Below are positions 53,329 to 61,381 of a stretch of DNA of 64,000 nucleotides, piece by piece. A program made the translations under genes and the position numbers. This DNA is from UBA3478 sp036782715 (GTDB lineage: Bacteria > Bacteroidota > Bacteroidia > Flavobacteriales > Flavobacteriaceae). Position 1 is the stretch's first letter. Each line of letters starts with the position of its first letter. The stretch covers positions 24,026 to 88,025 of the forward strand of contig DAIPYN010000004.1 in assembly GCA_036782715.1 (NCBI GenBank), in the 5' to 3' direction. The notes under the pieces are model-generated. The model had not been told where the DNA came from and searched no databases. It saw nothing but the letters and a program-made list of their open reading frames with translations.

Positions 53329-53390
53329 TTACACTATATTTATTATCTAAGTTGATTTTCATAATTAATCCTAACAAAAACTAATAATAA

Positions 53391-53870
53391 ATGAGAAATT
53401 TAATTTTATGTGCACTTTATGTATTTACTATTTCCTGTACAGACAGCACCAACACAAATCCTGATTACAAGACGAATCTGGCAACAGCTAAAAAATTCAT
53501 TGAGTTACACGCTGTGGAAGACTGGCAATCACAAGCTACCATGATTCATGATGAGTTAGACTGGCAACCACCTGTTTATGGAGCTAGTACATACGGTAAA
53601 ACAGAACACATTGAAGCCATGAAGATGTACCAAGACTTATTTGATAACATTCAATATGAAGCTCAAAGCTGGCTACCAGGTGTAAACGAGGAGACGCTAT
53701 TACCCGATGGGAGTGTTAGAACGTACGGGACTTGGACCGGAGTGCATACCGAAACAGGAATTCCATTCGAACTTACATCATACCATGCGATGGAATTTAA
53801 AGATGGAAAAATAGTCAGAGGAGGTGACTACTTTGACTTCAATGGACTCATGAATTCATTTAACCAATAA
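53391..53870 (+). CDS. NTF2/SnoaL-like lipoprotein, unknown function
   Basis: The N-terminus ends in VFTISC, a lipobox with lipidated Cys at 16, followed by an Asp/Asn/Thr-rich spacer. The 159-residue product then has a single NTF2-like unit: TAKKFIELHAVEDWQSQATMIHDELDW in pieces, TYGTWTGVHTETGIPFE and YHAMEFKDGKIVRGGDYFD, the last being a characteristic SnoaL strand end. It is followed after 9 bases by the paralogue of the gene at 52473, mirroring the unit on the other side of the gap. Confidence 0.82.
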   Translation: MRNLILCALYVFTISCTDSTNTNPDYKTNLATAKKFIELHAVEDWQSQATMIHDELDWQPPVYGASTYGKTEHIEAMKMYQDLFDNIQYEAQSWLPGVNEETLLPDGSVRTYGTWTGVHTETGIPFELTSYHAMEFKDGKIVRGGDYFDFNGLMNSFNQ

Positions 53871-53879
53871 ACCTAAATA

Positions 53880-54650
53880 ATGATGAAAACTATTAAAAAC
53901 ACTTTATTCTTTTTACTACTTCTTGCTGGTGGGTTCATAGTTAATGCACAAGAAATGTATGTTTCTCTTTGGTATGGACAAATACAAAATAAGGATGTGT
54001 CTGAGCATATTGAATTAGAAAGAGAATACTATTCCAATTTTTGGCAACACCAGATCGACGAAGGAAATATCTTAGGCTGGGACATGTGGCAAATTCTTAA
54101 TTCTGATGTGAATGAAATGACAACAACTTTTGTTTATGCCACCCTACATAGCGAGCCTACATTCACAACCACTGCATTAAGCTCAATCAAAGGTAAATCT
54201 TCAACTGATCGTAAGGCAGCGGAGAAGAGAGCTATGGGGCATTACATTAAAAACAAAGCCGTCACTACTAGTGTAAAAGGTGGATACGGACCTCAACTAG
54301 AACCTGGAGGTGTTCCCTCAGATATTGCCGTATTAAACTATATGGCTGTAGACCCTTATAAAGCAGATGAATACGAAAAAGCCGAGTTAGAAGTATTTAT
54401 GCCTAATTTCAGAGAAAACGACCAAGTCAAAACAGGCTGGGGTCTTCATAAGATTCTTAACTATCTAGGTACTGATCACCCTGTCAACTATATCACTGTA
54501 GACTTTTACAACAGTCTTAACGACTTGTATGAAGTTAGAAATGCAACCGGAGAACTAGATGATGAGGCCGAAGAATTCTGGAGAAATTTCGAAGAAATTC
54601 GATCGATAAAGAATTCACACATCTTAAGAAAAGTTATGGTACTCAGATAA
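53880..54650 (+). CDS. Secreted protein, paralogue of the gene at 52473, unknown function
   Basis: A signal peptide (MMKTIKNTLFFLLLLAGGFIVNAQ) precedes two similar halves of about 110 residues. Each half has a strand (MYVSLWYGQI; IAVLNYMAV), a long helix with a Tyr/Trp-rich face (REYYSNFWQHQIDEGNILGWDM; ELEVFMPNFRENDQVKTGWGL, both given as pieces) and a closing strand-helix (YITVDFYNSLNDLYEV). The pattern suggests a duplicated dimeric alpha/beta barrel. It matches the product at 52473 over both halves. No enzymatic motif is seen. A bidirectional terminator separates it from the convergent HxlR regulator. Confidence 0.78.
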   Translation: MMKTIKNTLFFLLLLAGGFIVNAQEMYVSLWYGQIQNKDVSEHIELEREYYSNFWQHQIDEGNILGWDMWQILNSDVNEMTTTFVYATLHSEPTFTTTALSSIKGKSSTDRKAAEKRAMGHYIKNKAVTTSVKGGYGPQLEPGGVPSDIAVLNYMAVDPYKADEYEKAELEVFMPNFRENDQVKTGWGLHKILNYLGTDHPVNYITVDFYNSLNDLYEVRNATGELDDEAEEFWRNFEEIRSIKNSHILRKVMVLR

Positions 54651-54672
54651 ACCCAATCCAAACTTTGAGTAC

Positions 54673-54705
54673 AAAAAAAAGGGAGTCAAAATGACTCCCT
54701 TTTTT
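54673..54705. terminator. Bidirectional terminator between secreted-protein gene and HxlR regulator
   Basis: An 8-bp G+C-containing stem, GGGAGTCA / TGACTCCC, has a 3-base loop and is flanked by A8 and T6, so it works on both strands. Confidence 0.9.
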
Positions 54706-54708
54706 CAA

Positions 54709-55161
54709 TTAGAAACCGAAATTTTCGGCTCGAATTTTTTTATAGTTCTCGATGTAATGGTCAATCACCTCTTCCTGAGAAACCTTATCATTAAATGTCT
54801 TCCAGTTAGTTGTTCTCTCGGTATACTGAAAATCAACATGTTTGGTAGCCCAATTTTGAAGAGAATAAATCACTGGATATAAATCGATACCTGCATCTGT
54901 TAAGTAATACTCTTTGACTTTTCGGTCTGATTCTTTTTTTCGAAAATCGATAATACCCAAAGCGACTAACTTCTTTAATCTATCATTCAGAATATTAGAA
55001 GCAATGCCTTCAGAAGCTTTACGCAAGAAATCAGAATAGGTACTGTATCCTTTGAATAAATCTCTCACTATAATTAGCGACCAACGGTCACCCAACAAAT
55101 CAAGACCAACCGCACATGCGCACTTAGGGCGCTCACTTTGATATTTAATTTTTTCTTTCAC
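54709..55161 (-). CDS. HxlR-family winged-helix transcriptional regulator
   Basis: A small DNA-binding protein of 150 residues. The HxlR domain covers about 10-105: CACAVGLDLLGDRWSLIIVRDL, then SDFLRKASEGIASNILNDRLKKL (recognition region, given in pieces) and the wing EYYLTDAGIDLYPV. Cys14 and Cys16 are near the position of the redox-sensing Cys of YodB/HypR-type members, so thiol or aldehyde sensing is possible. The C-terminal 40 residues are helical and unassigned. Its location beside the mirrored secreted-protein cluster suggests control of that cluster, which is inference. Confidence 0.92.
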   Translation of the reverse strand: MKEKIKYQSERPKCACAVGLDLLGDRWSLIIVRDLFKGYSTYSDFLRKASEGIASNILNDRLKKLVALGIIDFRKKESDRKVKEYYLTDAGIDLYPVIYSLQNWATKHVDFQYTERTTNWKTFNDKVSQEEVIDHYIENYKKIRAENFGF

Positions 55162-55280
55162 TTGAACATTTATTATTATCTAGTTATTCTCACTCGATGT
55201 TTAATAATTTGTTGTCAAATTTAAACAATATTATGTTTATTGCAAAACAAAATTAACAATAAATTTACGTTTTGGTAAAA

Positions 55281-55454
55281 TTACTTTCTCGGTAATAAAG
55301 CTTCGATTAAAACTCCGAGAAGACCTAAAAAAATTCCTAAGAGAAACCCTTCTATCGGGTTACGACCTTTAAGCTCAGCGATATACTTTCCTAAGAATCC
55401 GAAAGCCGCAATAATCGCGAAAAGCATAAAATAAATCATCCCAAGACTTAACAT
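55281..55454 (-). CDS. Small two-helix membrane protein, 57 residues
   Basis: ATG at 55454 opens 57 codons: MLSLGMIYFMLFAIIAAFGF (first helix), then a polar turn KYIAELKGRNPIEG, then FLLGIFLGLLGVLIEALLP (second helix, glycine-zipper pattern). The turn and second helix resemble the KGR-P-GFLLG-LGPIG pattern common in small bacterial membrane proteins. The gene starts 3 bases after the stop of the nitrilase-family gene, so it belongs to that unit. Its shortness makes it easy to miss; codon use and hydrophobic pattern support it. Function unknown. Confidence 0.7.
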   Translation of the reverse strand: MLSLGMIYFMLFAIIAAFGFLGKYIAELKGRNPIEGFLLGIFLGLLGVLIEALLPRK

Positions 55455-55457
55455 AGA

Positions 55458-56240
55458 CTACCTTTTGAAGTCAAAGATATCTCTATCCTTCAAATACGGA
55501 AGTTTTTTTCGAACCGCTTGAAGTTCTCCTTGAGAAAGCGTGTGAACTAAAACGCACTCGCCATTGTTCATACCCATTGACTCACCCATGGGGGTGAAAG
55601 CATTACTGTGACCGGGATACCCTTTAACTTTAGGATCATCACCAATACGATTGACCCCTATTGCATAACATTGGTTTTCAATGGCTCTTGCACAGAGCAA
55701 ACTATCCCAGGCATTAACTCTGGGAGCCGGCCAATTCGCTACGCATAGAAATACGTCGTATGGGGTGTGATAGCGGGCCCAAGCTGGAAAGCGCAGATCG
55801 TAGCAAATCGAAAGCGAAAAGGTCCAGCCCTTATAATTGGCAAGCACTGGTTCTTGTCCTGGTTGAAAAACTTTTGCCTCATCGCCTAGAGCAAAAAGAT
55901 GCTTCTTATCATAATGAACCACCTTTTTATCAGGAGTAACAAAATACATTCGATTGAAGTATTTACCATCAACCTCTACTGCGAGACTCCCCGTTACAGC
56001 CGCTTCTTTATTGAGCGCTAGCTGTCTCATCCATTGTAAGCACTGCTGGTCGCGAAGGTCGGTCTGATCAGGATCTTCAATAAAACCCGTACCAAACATT
56101 TCTGGCAAAACAATTAAGTCGGCATCAACATTTTCGATGAGCTTATCGATTTTTTCAAGATTTATCGGAGCATTTTTCCAAACGATATCAAATTGCACTA
56201 AGGCAACTTGTAATAAATCGGTCTTTAAATCGTCTCTCAT
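55458..56240 (-). CDS. Nitrilase-superfamily omega-amidase (YafV-like)
   Basis: A C-N hydrolase of 260 residues, probably hydrolysing alpha-ketoglutaramate or similar omega-amides in metabolite repair. The catalytic triad is visible: Glu in LIVLPEMFGTGF (about 46), Lys in VVHYDKKHLFALGDE (about 112) and Cys in LSICYDLRFPAWA (about 146). GYPGHSNAFTPMGE and the segment CARAIENQCYAIGVNRIGDD match the YafV/Nit2 branch. It is cytoplasmic. It is followed by the 57-residue membrane protein and is divergent from the DUF5687 gene. Confidence 0.92.
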   Translation of the reverse strand: MRDDLKTDLLQVALVQFDIVWKNAPINLEKIDKLIENVDADLIVLPEMFGTGFIEDPDQTDLRDQQCLQWMRQLALNKEAAVTGSLAVEVDGKYFNRMYFVTPDKKVVHYDKKHLFALGDEAKVFQPGQEPVLANYKGWTFSLSICYDLRFPAWARYHTPYDVFLCVANWPAPRVNAWDSLLCARAIENQCYAIGVNRIGDDPKVKGYPGHSNAFTPMGESMGMNNGECVLVHTLSQGELQAVRKKLPYLKDRDIFDFKR

Positions 56241-56260
56241 GTAGCTAAAGTTACAGCACT

Positions 56261-56268
56261 TATCTTTG
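56261..56268 (+). promoter_or_regulatory. -7 promoter element of the DUF5687/ABC operon
   Basis: TATCTTTG matches TAnnTTTG 17 bases before the start at 56285. No TTG is found at the expected distance. Confidence 0.5.
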
Positions 56269-56284
56269 TTATAAACTAACCACT

Positions 56285-57751
56285 ATGCTAAAGACCCTTT
56301 TTTCGCTTGAATTAAAAAGTCTTTTTCGATCTCCCACTTGGAAGCAAAACTTATGGATGCGTATCCTCATCGTTTTTGCGATCCTCTATTTTATTTTGAT
56401 CTTTCTATCCCTTGGAGTGGGTGCCTACTATATTATTGAAAAGGCTGACATCGGTGAACCATTTAAAGTGATTAATCGCTATCTCATCTACTATCTCGGT
56501 TTTGATATCGTTTTCAGATACATGATGCAACCCATGCCAGTCACCAATGTGCAACCATTGCTTTATCAGAACATTAAAAAGGCAACCGTGGTTCACTTTT
56601 CTATGCTGAAAATGCTCTACTCCTTTTTTAATTGGAGTCACTTGTTTTTTCTCATTCCGTTAAGTATTATACTGGTTGTTGAAGGTCAGTCTTCAGGAGC
56701 GACAGGGGCGTGGAGTCTCTCTATTTATTTGTTGCTTCTGATCAACAACTACCTCAACGTTCTAGTCAACCAGAAGAATATCGTTTTCGCGGTAGTTGCA
56801 ACTTTAGTTTTAGGTAGCGCAGGCCTGCAGTATTTTGGTGTTTTTGATATTACACCCTACACCCAGGTCTTTTTTAATGCGCTATTCGAAAAGTCGTGGC
56901 TGATTGCACCTATTTTGGCGATTGCCTTAGTCACCTACTATGCCGCTTTCTCGCATTTCAGATCGCTGATGTATCTGGATGCAGGATTGGCTAAGAAAAA
57001 CGAAAGAACCATTTCAATTAGCGAAAATTACTTCAGTCGATTCGGAAAACTAGGACTTATCCTTCGAAATGATGTGGCACTAATCTTGCGCAATAAACGT
57101 GCTAGGCAAGCAGTATTCGCAGGGTTTTTCTTCATTTTCTATGGTTTATTATTTTTCACCGGTGCAGTCGAAGCCTATGAAAGTGATACTTGGAAGCTAT
57201 TCGCGGGGATTTTTGTTAGCGGAGGCTTTCTTTTTAGCTTCGGACAGTACGTTCCCAGTTGGGACAGCCAATATTATCCGCTGCTAATGACCCAAAACAT
57301 TACCTATCTGGAATACTTAAAATCAAAGTATACTCTTATTCAGGTATTCACTTTAGCCACCACCGTTCTCTCCAGTTGGTATCTCATCTTTGGTCTTGAA
57401 ATTTTTAGTTATGTGCTTCTCGGGGCAATCTACAATTTGACCATTAACTCGGTGATTGTATTGTGGGGTGGGGCTTATGTGAGAACTAAAATCGATCTTA
57501 CCTCAAATAAAAAAGCATTCGGAGATAAAAACGCATTCAACTATCGAACCCTTTTGTTGACGCTCCCGAAAATTGCGCTTCCGCTAGTTATTTACGGCGG
57601 ATTCAATTACACCCTTGGGCCTATAGCTGCCAAAATCAGCATCGTAGTGGTATCTATCATCGGATACTTCTTAAAGCCCTACCTATTCAAAACCATTATC
57701 TCGATTTACCAAAAAGAAAAATACGAAACCCTTAAAGCTTACCGTTCATGA
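56285..57751 (+). CDS. DUF5687 family membrane protein, ABC-exporter permease
   Basis: A 488-residue integral-membrane protein with about eleven to twelve helices and the N-terminal LFSLELKSLFRSPTWKQNLWMR typical of the Bacteroidota DUF5687 group. It acts as the membrane part of an ABC exporter: the next gene, an ATPase, overlaps by ATGA. A cytoplasmic loop with ENYFSRFGKLGLILRNDVALILRNKRARQ (about 243-270, given in pieces) resembles the repeated N-terminal motif, indicating two-fold internal symmetry as in ABC-2 permeases. The substrate is unknown. Confidence 0.88.
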   Translation: MLKTLFSLELKSLFRSPTWKQNLWMRILIVFAILYFILIFLSLGVGAYYIIEKADIGEPFKVINRYLIYYLGFDIVFRYMMQPMPVTNVQPLLYQNIKKATVVHFSMLKMLYSFFNWSHLFFLIPLSIILVVEGQSSGATGAWSLSIYLLLLINNYLNVLVNQKNIVFAVVATLVLGSAGLQYFGVFDITPYTQVFFNALFEKSWLIAPILAIALVTYYAAFSHFRSLMYLDAGLAKKNERTISISENYFSRFGKLGLILRNDVALILRNKRARQAVFAGFFFIFYGLLFFTGAVEAYESDTWKLFAGIFVSGGFLFSFGQYVPSWDSQYYPLLMTQNITYLEYLKSKYTLIQVFTLATTVLSSWYLIFGLEIFSYVLLGAIYNLTINSVIVLWGGAYVRTKIDLTSNKKAFGDKNAFNYRTLLLTLPKIALPLVIYGGFNYTLGPIAAKISIVVVSIIGYFLKPYLFKTIISIYQKEKYETLKAYRS

Positions 57752-58494
57752 TCAACGTATCTAACCTCAGTAAAACCTACAAGGACACCACTGTTCTATC
57801 GATTGAATCACTCCAATTATCGAAAGGAGAAATCATTGGTCTTGTCGGAAACAACGGAGCCGGAAAAACCACTTTCTTTAGTCTACTTCTAGACCTAATT
57901 AAACCATCAACGGGGTACATCGAAAACAACGAAATAAAAGTCAATGAATCAGAGGCTTGGAAATCAACGACCGCGGCCTTTATCGATGAGAGCTTTTTAA
58001 TCGGATACCTCACCCCCGAAGAATACTTCAGTTTCATCGCCGGTCTGCGTTCAGTAAGCAAAGCAGATCTTGAGCTCTTCCTAGAGCGATTCGCTACATT
58101 TTTCAATGAAGAAATCTTAGGTAAAAACAAGTACATCAGAGACCTCTCTAAAGGAAACCAGAAAAAAGTCGGAATCGCCGCTGCCTTCATTGGCGCCCCA
58201 GAGCTAGTCATTCTCGACGAACCCTTCGCCAACCTAGATCCTCGAGCGCAAATGCAACTGCAAAACCTTCTGCGTCAAATCAATGAAGACTTAGGATGTA
58301 GCATTTTTGTTTCTTCCCATGACCTTTTGCATGTCAGTGAGTTGTGTCAACGCATATTGATTTTGAACAAAGGCGAATTAGTTAAAGACGTAACCAAAGG
58401 GGAATGGTCTCTTGAGGCGTTACGTTCCTTTTTTATGGAAGAAATTGTGGTGACAGAAGAGGAATCATCTACTCCATTACCAGCGGACGAATAA
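57748..58494 (+). CDS. ABC transporter ATP-binding protein
   Basis: ATPase subunit of 248 residues energising the DUF5687 permease. Walker A is GLVGNNGAGKTTFF (about 31-44), the signature is LSKGNQKKVGIAAAF (about 134-148, LSKGN in place of LSGGQ), Walker B is ELVILDEPFANLDP (about 152-165) and the H-loop is VSSHD (about 190). It is an A-type ABC-2 domain. Its start overlaps the permease gene by ATGA. Its 3' end overlaps the convergent SGNH gene by 26 bases. Confidence 0.94.
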   Translation: MINVSNLSKTYKDTTVLSIESLQLSKGEIIGLVGNNGAGKTTFFSLLLDLIKPSTGYIENNEIKVNESEAWKSTTAAFIDESFLIGYLTPEEYFSFIAGLRSVSKADLELFLERFATFFNEEILGKNKYIRDLSKGNQKKVGIAAAFIGAPELVILDEPFANLDPRAQMQLQNLLRQINEDLGCSIFVSSHDLLHVSELCQRILILNKGELVKDVTKGEWSLEALRSFFMEEIVVTEEESSTPLPADE

Positions 58495-59146
58495 CCTCTG
58501 CCCATATCGCATAACCCGTACGATTCATGTGAAGTCGATCTTCAACGAAAAGATCTTCACGTACCTCTCCCCTTTGCAGCATCGGGGAATAAACATCAGC
58601 AAAAACAAGGCGATCGTCCTTCTTTGCTCTGCGTTCCACGGCTTTGTTTAAGGCTTCATATTCTTTTCGAAGTTCCCAACGAAGCGGGCTTGGTTTAGCA
58701 GCTATGTAAACAATTTCGGTTTCAGGATTATGCTCCCAAATTCTGGTAAAAATAGTGTCTAAATGTTCGAGTATCGTTCGGGTATCACGACCTGCAGCGA
58801 TATCATTGTCTCCCTCATAAACAAACACCTGCTTCGGATCATACCGCAGCACCAAATCTCCTAAATAGTGATTCAGACCAAAGGCAGTCGAACCTCCAAA
58901 TCCTGTATTGATAATCGGAGAACCTTTAGACAAAAGCCCCGCGTCACGCCACAATCGAACACTCGAACTACCTGTAAAAACGATAATTCCTGTATCCCAT
59001 GTAGGCACCGGCCCGTCAGTGATTGCCGCAACTTCTTCGGCGAAGGCTTCTGCCTGTTTCAAATAAGTTATCTGCGGGTCATTTTGTGCAAAAACAACCG
59101 AAAAAGAGAAAAATATAACTAGCGTGTGAAGTATCGAACGAAACAT
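58469..59146 (-). CDS. Secreted SGNH/GDSL-type esterase
   Basis: A signal peptide (MFRSILHTLVIFFSFSVVFAQ) precedes an SGNH hydrolase of 225 residues. The four blocks are visible: FTGSSSVRLW (Ser nucleophile, block I), INTGFGGSTAFG (Gly, block II), VYEGDNDIAAG (Asn, block III) and DRLHMNRTGYAIW (Asp-x-x-His, block V). Such enzymes deacylate lipids, sugars or wall polymers; the substrate is unknown. It is monocistronic and divergent from the repeat-protein locus. Confidence 0.92.
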   Translation of the reverse strand: MFRSILHTLVIFFSFSVVFAQNDPQITYLKQAEAFAEEVAAITDGPVPTWDTGIIVFTGSSSVRLWRDAGLLSKGSPIINTGFGGSTAFGLNHYLGDLVLRYDPKQVFVYEGDNDIAAGRDTRTILEHLDTIFTRIWEHNPETEIVYIAAKPSPLRWELRKEYEALNKAVERRAKKDDRLVFADVYSPMLQRGEVREDLFVEDRLHMNRTGYAIWAEVIRPLVME

Positions 59147-59305
59147 AGGTCTTTGATTTACCGCAATTTACACATTAAAGCGACCACTTTTTGTTTAACG
59201 TTTAAATTCTCAAACTGAAATATTATTGCACTGAAAGTGTTGTAATTACCATTTTTAAAGGCTTTATTTGAAATAACAACAACTTAAACAAAAACACTTC
59301 TAACC

Positions 59306-61381
59306 ATGAAATTGCGAACACTCTTCGCTTTTGTCTTATTCCTTTTTGTGTCATTTCTTCATGCTCAAGAAGGGTTTTACTACCAAGCAGCCATTCGAAA
59401 TACCGACGGATCTCCTATCAGAAACACCACCGTTAATCTACAGCTAAGCATCCTCGAAAACGAAACGATTCGTTTTGAAGAAAATCACGAATTAGAAACG
59501 AACTCGAACGGCATCATTCATACCACTATTAGCTCTGGAGAAGTCATAACCGGTGAATGGAATGCCATCGACTGGAGTCAAAACCTTTCTCTCAAAGAGA
59601 CGATTCTGCTCGATGGAGCGATTATTACAGAAAGCATCCGACCCATCTTAAAAGCTCCACGTGCTTATGTAGCCGACAAAGCACTCAGTCTCGCTGTATC
59701 ATCGATTCATGCCGCACATGTAGTAAACGAAACTCTCTCAAACAATCATATTGCAAGTAATGCACAGATTGCCTTTGACAAGTTGGCTATTAGCCGTGAA
59801 GACATCGAAGATCTTGGTATAATTTCAACAGCTTACAGTGCAGGGGAGAATATTACCATCAGTGACTCGGGAGAAATTAGTACCCTAGATACCAATACCG
59901 AATATACAGCTGGATCAAACATTACGATTAACGAGGATGGGGTAATCAGCGCGACAGATACAGACACCAATACCACCTATTCGGCAGGTGACAATATCAC
60001 CATAAACGATGAAAATGTTATCAGTGCGACAGACATCGATACCAATACGACCTATACCCTAGGATTTGAAGGTACCACCTTGTCTTTGACAGATTCAGAA
60101 GGGCATATTACCTCTTTTGATTTATCAAGTCTTGACACAGACACCAACACTACATACAGTTCGGGGACTAATATTAGCATCAGCGAAAGCGGCGAAATAA
60201 GTTCGATAGACACCAATACCGAATATACGGCGGGCGCTAATATTAACATTACCGAAGACGGGGTGATTAGTGCAATAGATACTGATACAACCTATAGTGC
60301 GGGATTAAATATTACAATTAGCGAGGAGGGTGTGATCAGTGCGACTGATACGGATACGAATACCGAATATACAGCTGGGAGCAATGTAAGTATCGATGCT
60401 AACAATGTGATAAGCTCGATAGACACCAATACTACCTACAGCGCAGGAACCAACATTACCATTGATGATGAAAATATTATCAGTTCAGTGGATACAGACA
60501 CAAATACGACCTATACCCTGACCTTTGAAGGCTCTACCTTGACTTTGACCGATTCAGAGGGTAATTCAACGACGATTGATTTATCAGGTCTCGACACCGA
60601 CACAAACACCACTTACTCGGCAGGGACTAATGTTACGATCGATGAAAACGGAGAGATTAGTTCGGTGGATACGAATACCGAATATACAGCGGGCGCTAAT
60701 ATTAACATTAACGAAGACGGGGTGATTAGTGCAACCGACACCGATACCAACACTACGTATACCGCAGGAACCAACATTACCATTGATAGTGACAATATAA
60801 TCAGCGCAACAGATACCGACACCACCTATTCTGCAGGATCAGGGATCGAAATCACCAACGAAACCATCTCAATCAGCGCAACTGTGGTAACTAGCAACTT
60901 TCAAGGCTCAGTTACCGCCAATGCATTTGTCGGTGACGGTTCAGGCCTTACCAATCTCAGCATACCAAACGATGCTATAACCACCTCAAAGATTGCAGAT
61001 GCTAGTATCACCTCAGATAAGATTGATAGTAGTGTGGATTACTTAAATGGAATCAACAGGAATACTTTAGTAAACTTTACCAATGGAAGTGAAACAGTCT
61101 TCACAAATTCTGGATCATCGGGTAATTTCCCACTATACTTAACAGGAAGCTCAAGTGTAACAGATACGAATACTACTGCTATCACTTTACCTCAAGGGTA
61201 CAGTGTTGGATCCAATACAATGATTTTCATCACAAAGACTACCGCAGAAAACGCTGGGGCTGATATCATTTCCGAAAATGATACTGAGAATAATGCTATA
61301 AATGTAAAGGCTACATCAAACGGCGCACCTTACCCTCTTACTATTACCTTCAACTTCATGATTGTCAATTTTGACTACTAG
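59306..61381 (+). CDS. Secreted repetitive surface protein, tail-fibre-like
   Basis: A signal peptide (MKLRTLFAFVLFLFVSFLHAQ) is followed by an N-terminal module of about 115 residues (EGFYYQAAIRNTDGSPIRNT to APRAYVADKAL) shared with the gene at 62439. Residues about 176-525 are Asp/Thr/Asn/Ser-rich repeats built on Y-[ST]-A-G-x-N-I-T-I-x-x-x-G-x-I-S-x-x-D-T-x-T. Two inserted units carry TYTLxFEGxTLxLTDSEG. The C-terminal part (about 530-691) has FVGDGSGLTNL, a tail-fibre-like motif, and a beta-rich end domain; no T9SS sorting domain is evident in it. It looks like an extended beta-structured fibre. The next gene overlaps by 20 bases. Confidence 0.82.
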   Translation: MKLRTLFAFVLFLFVSFLHAQEGFYYQAAIRNTDGSPIRNTTVNLQLSILENETIRFEENHELETNSNGIIHTTISSGEVITGEWNAIDWSQNLSLKETILLDGAIITESIRPILKAPRAYVADKALSLAVSSIHAAHVVNETLSNNHIASNAQIAFDKLAISREDIEDLGIISTAYSAGENITISDSGEISTLDTNTEYTAGSNITINEDGVISATDTDTNTTYSAGDNITINDENVISATDIDTNTTYTLGFEGTTLSLTDSEGHITSFDLSSLDTDTNTTYSSGTNISISESGEISSIDTNTEYTAGANINITEDGVISAIDTDTTYSAGLNITISEEGVISATDTDTNTEYTAGSNVSIDANNVISSIDTNTTYSAGTNITIDDENIISSVDTDTNTTYTLTFEGSTLTLTDSEGNSTTIDLSGLDTDTNTTYSAGTNVTIDENGEISSVDTNTEYTAGANININEDGVISATDTDTNTTYTAGTNITIDSDNIISATDTDTTYSAGSGIEITNETISISATVVTSNFQGSVTANAFVGDGSGLTNLSIPNDAITTSKIADASITSDKIDSSVDYLNGINRNTLVNFTNGSETVFTNSGSSGNFPLYLTGSSSVTDTNTTAITLPQGYSVGSNTMIFITKTTAENAGADIISENDTENNAINVKATSNGAPYPLTITFNFMIVNFDY
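59834..60878 (+). repeat. In-frame tandem repeats, 23-25 codons each, with higher-order units
   Basis: Twelve short units start with Tyr-[Ser/Thr]-[Ala/Ser]-Gly (first at 59834, 59903, 59978; last at 60827), spaced 69-75 bases. Two longer Tyr-Thr-Leu units begin near 60052 and 60511. A larger pattern recurs with an offset of exactly 459 bases (unit at 60155 to 60614; Tyr-Thr-Leu unit 60052 to 60511), while the first block spans 321 bases. The difference, 138 bases, equals two short units. Copies 459 bases apart are nearly identical in DNA. Confidence 0.88.

Noticed and set aside
60052..60825. Minus-strand open frames within the repeat gene at 59306
   Set aside because: They come from the low-complexity Asp/Thr repeats read backwards; their translations are simple Val/Ser/Leu repeats without a start context.
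59834..60878. CRISPR array
   Set aside because: The repeats are in frame, contiguous with no unique spacers of fixed length, and translate into a coherent protein.
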